Below the pieces are notes generated by a model. The model was not told the DNA's origin, searched no databases, and saw nothing but the letters and a program-made list of their open reading frames with translations. Below, piece by piece: positions 26,177-33,808 of a stretch of 64,000 bases of DNA. Source of the DNA: Bradyrhizobium sp. OK095 (lineage in GTDB: Bacteria > Pseudomonadota > Alphaproteobacteria > Rhizobiales > Xanthobacteraceae); the NCBI RefSeq assembly GCF_900109945.1, contig NZ_FOBX01000001.1, forward strand, positions 372,001 to 436,000. Direction: 5' to 3'. A program made the position numbers and the translations under genes. The number at the start of each line of letters is the position of its first letter. Position 1 is the first letter of the stretch.

Positions 26177-26323
26177 TTATACTTTCTTCTGCACGCTGAA
26201 GAGATCACCGAGCCATTGATAGTAGACCGGCTGCTTGTCGTGCAGCGTCGCGCGGTTGAACGGCGGCTCGCTCAGCGTATGGATTCTTGTCGTGCGGCCT
26301 CCGCGCGAGCGGCCGATTGCAGT
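26177..26323 (-). pseudogene. In-frame coding-like tail after the TIGR03032 stop
   Basis: Directly after the TGA of the upstream gene and in the same frame, 48 codons remain open to a TAA. The second half looks coding (it ends QPVYYQWLGDLFSVQKKV). It has no start codon of its own with an SD. It may be the remnant C-terminus of another gene, or the longer C-terminus of an ancestral protein cut by a nonsense change. I do not recognise its family. Confidence 0.35.
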
Positions 26324-27448
26324 TCACTGCTCGAAGGTCAAGGGGTTGTTGATCTCGGCGTCGGTGAACGAGGCCGCCATCGGCCGGCGTACGCCGGGCA
26401 GCACCGCGACATCGTACAACTCCGTCACCGCGCCCTCGATGCGGATCCATTGCACGATGTCGCCGGAGGCGAGGTTCACGACCTGGACGCCGCACCAGCC
26501 GTCGGCATCGCGCTTCTTCATTTCGTCATCGAGCGCCAGCCCGGAAAATGATCCGTCGCGCGACAGCGACAGGCCGACCACGGCGTGGCCATTGTGGAAC
26601 GCCAGCCCGCGCAGGAAGCCCGGGCAGAACGCGCGCGGCGCGAAGCTGCCGCTGGCGAGATCGACGGTGCCGAGATGTCCGGTGCCGGAGTTCAGCACCC
26701 AGAGCTGGTCACCGTGCCAGCGCGGCGAGTGCGGCATCGAGAGTTTCTCGGTGACGACCGCGCCGCTCGCCACGTCGATCACGATGCCGCCTTCGGCCCG
26801 CCGCGCCCGCCAGCCATTGACGACGTCGCTGCGGCTGGTCGCGGTGACGAAGGCCGCCTCGCCGTCCCTGACCGCAAGGCCATTGAGATGGCAGCGATCC
26901 TCGGCCGCCAGTTTCGAGATGAAGGACGGCTTCCAGAACACCCGGAAGGCGTGCACCGGGGATAGCAGCGACAGGCATGAATAGAGCGTATTGACGAATA
27001 CGATGCGGCCGTCGCCGAGCACGCTGACATCGTGAATGTCGAGCTCGCCCGTGGTGTGCGCGACGCGCGGCACATAATAGCGGTCGGCGCCATCAGCAGT
27101 CTGGCCGGCCGCCAGGACGTTTTCGAAACGCCAGACCTGGAACGGTGTCGCCAACACCAGGCGCTGCGGATCGGCCCACACGCCCATGGCGCGGCCGGTG
27201 CCGACCTCGTGAATGGCGAGCCCTCCGGCCCCATCGACGCCCACGAGATAGAGCCGGCCGGTCTGATAGGAGGTGAAGACCAGGCTGACCTGATTGGCCT
27301 GGAGCCAGCCCGCCATGCCACGCGAACAGGTGATGTGCGCCGCCGTCAGTTGCGGCAGCCTGGCGTCTGATGAGGTGGGGCTGGTGGGCGCGTCGCTCAA
27401 TGATTCAGGTCCTTGATTCTCGGGAACGCGCCGTTCGTGCAGCAACAT
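26324..27448 (-). CDS. TIGR03032/DUF4915-like protein of unknown function
   Basis: 374 residues. Resembles the TIGR03032 family: GMAGWLQANQVSLVFTSYQTGRL near residues 44-66 and the propeller-like blades that follow (DIHDVSVLGDGRIVFVNT, CHLNGLAVRDGEAAFVTATS, SPRWHGDQLWVLNSGTGHL). No signal peptide, so cytosolic, and no catalytic motif. The start has only a weak SD; GMAGW lies 43 residues in and an internal Met there is a possible alternative. Followed by an odd in-frame tail after its stop codon. Function unknown. Confidence 0.75.
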   Translation of the reverse strand: MLLHERRVPENQGPESLSDAPTSPTSSDARLPQLTAAHITCSRGMAGWLQANQVSLVFTSYQTGRLYLVGVDGAGGLAIHEVGTGRAMGVWADPQRLVLATPFQVWRFENVLAAGQTADGADRYYVPRVAHTTGELDIHDVSVLGDGRIVFVNTLYSCLSLLSPVHAFRVFWKPSFISKLAAEDRCHLNGLAVRDGEAAFVTATSRSDVVNGWRARRAEGGIVIDVASGAVVTEKLSMPHSPRWHGDQLWVLNSGTGHLGTVDLASGSFAPRAFCPGFLRGLAFHNGHAVVGLSLSRDGSFSGLALDDEMKKRDADGWCGVQVVNLASGDIVQWIRIEGAVTELYDVAVLPGVRRPMAASFTDAEINNPLTFEQ

Positions 27449-27811
27449 CGGGCGGCGTCTCGCTCAGGCAAGTCTTGTTCCGGCAAGTCTCGCTATGCGG
27501 CATCTCTTGCTGCGAAGCAAGTCTCGCGATCGGACTCGTCCTGCTGTGTGGCACGGTCTGGAAGCGCGATTCATCTGACCATTTCTGGGTGTCGGACGAT
27601 CGCGTTGGTGATCGGGCATCGAGGCGCGGCAACGTCCCCGCAGCCCTTTCCAAAGGCAGCCCGCCTTGATACATACGCCCCGCACCCGACGGGCTTTGCC
27701 CCGGTTGCCTTCCAAGCAAGCCTTTGGGACGGACGAAGCAAGCCACGCGAACAGCGTCGGCCCTCCATCCACCGTCCCCGGCATTCTGGCCAAGGCAAAA
27801 CAACGGTTTAA
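27449..27811. other. Intergenic stretch upstream of tRNA-fMet
   Basis: No reading frame here has convincing composition on either strand. It contains two near copies of CAAGTCTCGC (27519-27544 area) of unknown meaning, and must hold the tRNA promoter near its end. Confidence 0.4.
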
Positions 27812-27888
<77 letters not shown>

Positions 27889-27919
27889 AATTCGGAATGA
27901 CCGGTTCGATACGAAAATG

Positions 27920-27943
27920 GCCCGCATCATGCGGGCTGTTTTT
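27920..27943 (+). terminator. Terminator after tRNA-fMet
   Basis: GCCCGCA-TCA-TGCGGGC followed by TGTTTTT. A short, GC-rich stem with a T-run, 31 bases after the tRNA end. Confidence 0.85.
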
Positions 27944-28064
27944 GTTTGTGGGGTATGGTCGCTGAACCGTCTGGACTTCTGGTCGCCAGTGAATTGAGTG
28001 CATTGCTTCTTTGTGCTTGCGACAGAGCCATTGACGAGAATACTAGCCTTCGGCCGACATCTGG

Positions 28065-29723
28065 TTGATTGCTTTTTGGGGTTGGGAAGTGGAGAAGGCA
28101 CAGGGACTTCGTTTCGGGGATATGGTCCTTGACGAAACATGCCTCTTCGCGCACCGTAACGGACGGAAGATTCAATTCACCAGAAACGAGCGCGCGCTGC
28201 TGCTGGCTCTGACGCGCAACCCTCGTCGCCTGATGCCCCGCGACCGTCTGCTCGACGAGATCGCGTCGGAATCCAACGTATCCGACCGCAACATCGATTT
28301 TCTGGTCAACAGGTTGCGGGCCAAGCTCGGCGATAGCGCCAAATCGCCGAATTTTATCGCCACACAATATGGCGAGGGTTACGTCTGGATCGCCGTTCCA
28401 TCTTCGGTAGCGCCAATAGACGCTCTCCTGGTCATCGCACCGGCTTTCGGGCTGCCCGGATCTCCCTTCAGCCGGCAGGCGTCTTCGCTAATCGATCAGC
28501 TACGCGAGATGATTGCTGAGGGTGTTGGCGATGGCCACAACGTCATCGTTGCCGAGGACTGGACCCCCACCGACAGGCTGCGTTATTTCCTGCAAGTGAG
28601 CTTTTTTGCCCGCAACGGGCACCTCGATTGCGCGGCCACCTTGAGGGAAATGCCGTCGAGGCGGATCGCAAAAGCATTGCGGCTCCAACTCGACATGGCC
28701 GACGCCGCATCGATCACGAATGAGGCCAGCCGGGTTTCGAATGGCGTCATCGAAGTGCTGCGCAAGGCGCTCGGCCACGCCTCGACGGGGCTCGGTATCC
28801 GCGCCGAGGAACCAGCTGAAACGCGCCTTCAAAAGGCTTCGAGCGTGTTGCTGTCGACCAATCCGAGGTGGGTGGAAGGTGGCGAGCAACTGGACAGGGA
28901 CCGCAAGCAGGATCCTGACAATGCGGATATCGCCCTGCAATGGTGCCTGCATCTGTTCACGCGCCTCACGACGACCAATCCGTTCGGCGAGATGAGCCTT
29001 GAAGAACGCTACCGCATGGAAAGCGAGATCGACGCCACGGTGCTGGACTGCCTGCCAGCCATCGAGGCGAACCCGCTACTGATGCTGGCAGCCGCCAAGT
29101 TGCTGTACTTCATCGATCGAGGTCATCTCGAATTGGCGGAAGATATCGTCCAGCGCGCCTTCGCCCGAACAACGGACTTTGCCGCGGCCTTGCCGGTCAT
29201 GGGACAATTGCGCTATGCGCGCGGTCAATTCGACGAAGCTGTCCAATGCTTTGACCGCGGCATCGCGATGGTCGAACTGAACCCTCTGTACCACATCCAT
29301 ATCCGGGTCCTGAAATGCCTTGCCCTCCTTGCTGCCGGCAACCATGCGGCGCTTGAGGGCGCCGTCCCCACGATCGATCCCGAGATACCTTGCCCGCCCG
29401 AAATCGCCATGATGATTGCCTGGACGTTCGCGCCGGCCGATCAGGAATTGCCGCGGGCGTCCGCGGATGCGCTTGCCGCGATCGGCCCCGAGGGCGCGAT
29501 CGGCGCGGTCGAATATCTCTATTTCACGTCGGCGCGTCACCTCGTTTCGGAGCAGGCGCGGGCCAACCTCATGCGTAACCTGATCGCGCATGTGACGAGG
29601 CGTTACGGCGAGCAGGTGATTCCTGCCTTTGTTCTCCGGAGCATCGGCAAGGTCTCTCCGGCTGAACACGCTCACGGACAAACGCCACCCGAGGCGGATA
29701 TGGCCGTGCCCCTCAAATATTGA
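28065..29723 (+). CDS. Winged-helix regulator with helical-repeat region, HilA-like
   Basis: 552 residues from the TTG; a GTG at 28089 is equally likely and neither has a strong SD. Residues about 13-110 form an OmpR/ToxR-type winged helix (TRNERALLLALTRNPRRLMPRDRLLDEI and SDRNIDFLVNRLRAKLGD, ending QYGEGYVWI). No membrane segment and no receiver domain. The remaining 430 residues are alpha-helical, with TPR-like units (FARTTDFAAALPVMGQLRYA, GQFDEAVQCFDRGIAMVELN). This layout and length are those of HilA-type virulence regulators. The gene ends 83 bases before the autotransporter gene in the same direction and probably controls it. Confidence 0.8.
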   Translation: MIAFWGWEVEKAQGLRFGDMVLDETCLFAHRNGRKIQFTRNERALLLALTRNPRRLMPRDRLLDEIASESNVSDRNIDFLVNRLRAKLGDSAKSPNFIATQYGEGYVWIAVPSSVAPIDALLVIAPAFGLPGSPFSRQASSLIDQLREMIAEGVGDGHNVIVAEDWTPTDRLRYFLQVSFFARNGHLDCAATLREMPSRRIAKALRLQLDMADAASITNEASRVSNGVIEVLRKALGHASTGLGIRAEEPAETRLQKASSVLLSTNPRWVEGGEQLDRDRKQDPDNADIALQWCLHLFTRLTTTNPFGEMSLEERYRMESEIDATVLDCLPAIEANPLLMLAAAKLLYFIDRGHLELAEDIVQRAFARTTDFAAALPVMGQLRYARGQFDEAVQCFDRGIAMVELNPLYHIHIRVLKCLALLAAGNHAALEGAVPTIDPEIPCPPEIAMMIAWTFAPADQELPRASADALAAIGPEGAIGAVEYLYFTSARHLVSEQARANLMRNLIAHVTRRYGEQVIPAFVLRSIGKVSPAEHAHGQTPPEADMAVPLKY

Positions 29724-29806
29724 GCAAACAATTGCTTGATAGAGCATGTCTGGGTGCGGCTCGATGTTTCTTCGGTTGCAATGCAGATATCGTGGTGGGC
29801 TGAAGC

Positions 29807-32800
29807 ATGAAGCGTCGGGGCAGACTTGAACGAATTTCGAAGCCTGAGACCACGCAGCAAGCCAATCCAGCCTTCGATCGCGGTGTCGACACGCTGACGC
29901 GGCGGCTCGTGCGCTGGCCCGGCGCGAGCTCGCGCGCGGCGCTGCTCGGCACCGCTGCCGTCGGCGCGCTCTGCTTCGCGATCGGCGACCCGGCTGCGGC
30001 GGCGCCGACGCCCTGCGTGATCAGTGGCGCGGTCGCGACCTGCAGCGGCGATCAATCCGCCGGCATCGCCAACGGGACCGATTTTTCGGTCCCGCCGGTC
30101 ACCACGCTGAACGTCAACAATCTCACCAAGGCCATCGCGCCCGCCAGTGGAACCTCCGGCATCAGCTTCAACTCCCCCACCGCCAACCTCACCATCGGCA
30201 GCGACACCGGTGCCTTCGGCATCACCACCGGGGGCGACAACGCGAGCGGGATTTATGCCGGCGGCCTACGCGGGATAACGCTGACCTCGACCGGGAGCAT
30301 CACCACCAAGGGCGCCTACGCGCATGGGATTCTGGCCGACGGCGTCGACTTTGTAACGCTGACCTCGACCGGTGACGTCAGCACCGCGGGCAAAGGCGCA
30401 CGCGGGATTTTTGCTTTCTCTTCACAAGATGTCACGGTGACCTCGACCGGCAACATCACCACGGCGGGCGACGACGCGCGGGGGATTGTTGCCGAGGCCA
30501 ACAGCTTCGGCTCCGGCGTGGCGACGGTGACCTCGATCGGCAACATCACCACCACGGGCGCTGGGATTTTTGCCGGGGGCGGCCCCGTGGTGGTGGTGAC
30601 CTCGACCGGCGACATCACCACCACGGGCGGCGGCGCGCAGGGGATTTATGCCTACGGCGGCAAGGCGACGGTGACCTCGACCGGCAACATCACCACGACG
30701 GGCGTCAACGCGCGTGGGATTGAGGTCAGCGCCCACAGCCACAACAATGTGTATGTGACCTCGACCGGCAGCATCACCACCACGGGCGCCGGGATTTTTG
30801 CCCAGAGCGAGGGCGGCAGGATGCTGGTGACCTCGACCGGCAACATCACCACGACGGACGGGTTCTCGAACGGGATTTATGCCGGCGGCGGCAGCCTTGT
30901 CATGCTGACCTCGACCGGCAACATCACCACGAAGGGCGACTTCTCGAGCGGGATTGGGGCCGTCGCCAGCCTCCTCCCGGTGGGCGTCCCGTTGTACGGC
31001 CCGTTGACGGTGACCTCGGTCGGCGACATCACCACCGCGGGCAAGGCCGCCCACGGGATCTATGCCGCGAACAACTCGCGCTACGGCACGGCGGCGTCGG
31101 TGACCTCGACCGGCAGCATCGCCACCACGGGCGCCGGCGCGAACGGGATTTTTGCCCAGAGCAACGGCGCGGTGACGGTGACCTCGACCGGCGACATCAC
31201 CACCATGGGCGACAACTCGCGGGGGATTGTTGCCCTGGCCAACAGCTCCGGCGTGGCGACGGTGACCTCGATCGGCAACATCATCACTGGTGGCGCCGGC
31301 TCGAACGGCATTTCTGCCCAGAGCAACGGCGCAGTGACGGTGACCTCGACCGGCGACGTCACCGCTACGGGCTCCGACGCGAGCGGGATGTCCGCCCAAA
31401 GCGTGGGCGGGCCGATCGCGGTCACCATCAATTCAGGCACGGTGTCCGGCGGCACCGGTTCCGGAACGGGTGTCTCCTTCATCGGCGGCACCGACAACAC
31501 GCTGGTCAACCACGGTACCGTGACGGCCTTGTCGGGGCTGGCGATCGCGGCCAGCACGGGCAATGACGCCGTCAGCAATTTCGGCACCGTGACTGGCAAT
31601 GTAGATCTTGGCACCGGCACCAACGTCTTCGACAACACGGCGGGCGGCCTGTTCAATTCCGGCGCCACCGTCAGTCTCGGCGCCGGCAACGCGCTGACCA
31701 ATGCCGGCACCCTGTCGCCCGGCGGCGCCGGGACGGTCCTGACCACGGCCTTGACCGGCAACCTGGTGCAGACCGCGACCGGGCGCCTGGCGATCGATTT
31801 CAACATGGCCGGCGGGGGCAGCGCTGACCGGGTCAACGTGTCGGGAGCCGCCAACCTGGCGGGCACCGTGCAGCTGCGCCTGTTGAACGCGCAGGCTGGC
31901 GTGTACCAGCAGACCATCGTGTCGGCCGCGGGCGGCGTCACAAACAGCGGCTTGTCGCTGCAGGCGCTGCAGGAGAGCCCGGTCCTGCACATCGAACTGG
32001 TCTATCCCAACGCCAACGACGTCGCGATCAGGAGCTCCATCAACTTCGTGACCTCCGGCCTCAGCGGCAACCAGACCTCGCTCGCTAACGGCTTGAATGG
32101 GGCGACGACCGCAGGCCTGGGCGGGCCGATCCTCAACCTGTTGCTCAACGGTCCCACCTCGCTCGACGGCTACCGCAGCGTTCTCAACCGGCTCTCCGGC
32201 GAAAGCGCGACCGGCGCCCAGCAGGTCACCTTCGATGCGATGAGCCAGTTCCTCGGCCTGATGCTCGATCCCTCCAATCGCGGCACGGCGGCGCCGGCTG
32301 GCAGCGGCGTCAGCGGCTACGCCTCAGAAGGCGAGGCCGGCGCCTATGCCTCGGTCGGGCGGCAACGCACCGCGGCCGAGCGCGAGGCCTATGCGATGGT
32401 CACCAAGGCGCGATCGCTGGACTTCGCGGCGCGCTGGAACGTCTGGGCCGCCGGCTTCGGCGGCTCGCAGACCACCGACGGCAGTGCCACAGTCGGCAGC
32501 AGTTCGACCGCCAGCCGTATCGCGGGCGGCGCCGTCGGCGCCGACTATTTGATCGCGCCGAACACGGTGGCCGGTTTCGCGCTCGCCGGCGGCGGCACCA
32601 GTTTCTCCGTTGCTGGCGGTCTCGGCAGCGGCCGCTCCGACCTGTTCCAGGCCGGTGCCTATGTCAGGCATACGATGGGGGCGGCCTATGTCGCGGCCGC
32701 ACTGGCCTATGGCTGGCAGGATGTCACCACCGACCGCACCGTGACGCTGGCCGGCCTCGACCAGTTGCAGGCACGGTTCAAGGCCAACGCCTATTCGGGC

Positions 32801-33289
32801 CGGCTCGAAGGCGGCTATCGCTTCGTCAGTCCCTGGATGGGGGTCGGCATCACGCCCTATGCGGCCGGTCAGTTCACCACCTTCAACCTGCCGGCCTATG
32901 CCGAAGCGGCGGTGATCGGCACCGACACGTTCGCACTCCGCTATGGCGCCAAAGACGTCACGGCCTCGCGCTCGGAGCTCGGCTTCCGCACCGACAAATC
33001 CTGGGCCCTCATGGGTACGCTGCCGGGGACGATGCTGACCCTGCGCAGCCGTTTCGCCTGGGCGCACGATTATTCCACCGACCGCTCCGTCGGCGCCACC
33101 TTCCAGTCGCTGCCGGGCGCCTCCTTCGTCGTCAACGGCGCGGCCCAATCGGCCGACAAGGCGCTGACGTCACTGGCCGCCGAACTCGCCTGGCGCAACG
33201 GCTTCTCGCTGGCCGGCACCTTCGACGGCGAGTTCTCCGGCAATTCCAGCAGCTACGCCGGCAAGGCCGTCGCGCGATACCAGTGGTGA
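29807..33289 (+). CDS. Type V autotransporter with tandem-repeat passenger
   Basis: 1160 residues. A long basic lead and a hydrophobic segment (about residues 46-66, ending DPAAAAP) form an extended signal peptide. The passenger contains 14 copies of a 20-36 residue unit starting with VTSTGNITTTG or close variants (about residues 159-530), predicted as beta-helix turns. A stalk with TNVFDNTAGGLFNS-type strands follows. Residues about 870-1160 form the autotransporter beta-barrel, with a terminal ARYQW ending in an aromatic residue as usual. It should reach the cell surface by self-translocation and act as an adhesin or surface shield. No protease or lipase motif seen. Confidence 0.93.
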   Translation: MKRRGRLERISKPETTQQANPAFDRGVDTLTRRLVRWPGASSRAALLGTAAVGALCFAIGDPAAAAPTPCVISGAVATCSGDQSAGIANGTDFSVPPVTTLNVNNLTKAIAPASGTSGISFNSPTANLTIGSDTGAFGITTGGDNASGIYAGGLRGITLTSTGSITTKGAYAHGILADGVDFVTLTSTGDVSTAGKGARGIFAFSSQDVTVTSTGNITTAGDDARGIVAEANSFGSGVATVTSIGNITTTGAGIFAGGGPVVVVTSTGDITTTGGGAQGIYAYGGKATVTSTGNITTTGVNARGIEVSAHSHNNVYVTSTGSITTTGAGIFAQSEGGRMLVTSTGNITTTDGFSNGIYAGGGSLVMLTSTGNITTKGDFSSGIGAVASLLPVGVPLYGPLTVTSVGDITTAGKAAHGIYAANNSRYGTAASVTSTGSIATTGAGANGIFAQSNGAVTVTSTGDITTMGDNSRGIVALANSSGVATVTSIGNIITGGAGSNGISAQSNGAVTVTSTGDVTATGSDASGMSAQSVGGPIAVTINSGTVSGGTGSGTGVSFIGGTDNTLVNHGTVTALSGLAIAASTGNDAVSNFGTVTGNVDLGTGTNVFDNTAGGLFNSGATVSLGAGNALTNAGTLSPGGAGTVLTTALTGNLVQTATGRLAIDFNMAGGGSADRVNVSGAANLAGTVQLRLLNAQAGVYQQTIVSAAGGVTNSGLSLQALQESPVLHIELVYPNANDVAIRSSINFVTSGLSGNQTSLANGLNGATTAGLGGPILNLLLNGPTSLDGYRSVLNRLSGESATGAQQVTFDAMSQFLGLMLDPSNRGTAAPAGSGVSGYASEGEAGAYASVGRQRTAAEREAYAMVTKARSLDFAARWNVWAAGFGGSQTTDGSATVGSSSTASRIAGGAVGADYLIAPNTVAGFALAGGGTSFSVAGGLGSGRSDLFQAGAYVRHTMGAAYVAAALAYGWQDVTTDRTVTLAGLDQLQARFKANAYSGRLEGGYRFVSPWMGVGITPYAAGQFTTFNLPAYAEAAVIGTDTFALRYGAKDVTASRSELGFRTDKSWALMGTLPGTMLTLRSRFAWAHDYSTDRSVGATFQSLPGASFVVNGAAQSADKALTSLAAELAWRNGFSLAGTFDGEFSGNSSSYAGKAVARYQW
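30281..31420 (+). repeat. Coding tandem repeats in the autotransporter passenger
   Basis: Fourteen units, each opening with a variant of GTGACCTCGACCGGCAACAT at DNA level. Spacing varies from about 66 to 105 bases by changes in the second half of the unit, always in multiples of three. The high DNA identity of the first half suggests recent expansion by recombination or slippage. Confidence 0.85.
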
Positions 33290-33314
33290 CGGCGGCCGAA
33301 GGCTTTTTTAACCG

Positions 33315-33590
33315 CTACAATCCGCTATCCAATCCCGTCACCGCAAAATATTCCTGCACGTTCTTCAGCACGTAGGCATCCGGCGGATAGAGTTCGTTCC
33401 GTCGTGCGATGCCGTAGAAGCGCAGCAGGTCGGGGTTCTATGGAGCAGCTCGTGCAGCAGCACCGGCGTCTCGGGCGACGGCAATGCCGCGATAGGTGAA
33501 GGTCTGTCCGTTCTGCGCGATCGCGGATCGCGTGCCGAGCAGGATCGCAGCTTCCGCAAGCACGAGCCGGCGCCGATCGAAATCTGTCAT
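33315..33590 (-). pseudogene. Decayed exported zinc metallopeptidase (HELLH) gene
   Basis: Three segments of one ancestral protein remain. Frame 1: MTDFDRRRLVLAEAAILLG and a signal-like stretch ending SAIAQ, then QTFTYRGIAVA, then a TAG stop. The frame shifted by one base holds PETPVLLHELLH, with the HExxH zinc motif. Back in the first frame after the stop: NPDLLRFYGIARRNELYPPD, then AYVLKNVQEYFAVTG and a final stop. So the gene has frame changes and deletions on both sides of the active site and cannot make an enzyme. Its intact relatives would be about twice as long. Confidence 0.7.
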
Positions 33591-33808
33591 GTGATGCCCG
33601 AATTCCCGCCGGCAATCGCGCATGCTTTCGCGGCGTTCACCACCGCGCGGTTCCATCACATCTGCGTTGGGCAAATGCCAAGAGATGGTCGCCTGATCGG
33701 CAAACTTCCGACACATGGTCGGGGCGAATAGCCCCGATCCGACATGACGCAGTGCTTCGCGCGGTCCACGATTCCGCCGGCGCATTTCATTTATTTTGGG
33801 GAATCCTC

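Noticed and set aside
26324..26326. TGA of the TIGR03032-like gene read as selenocysteine
   Set aside because: No hairpin of the SECIS type follows, the family is not a selenoprotein family, and no other part of that machinery is in the window.
30281..31420. Regular repeats taken for a CRISPR array
   Set aside because: The repeats are in frame within one autotransporter gene, the spacers are protein-coding variants, and there are no cas genes.
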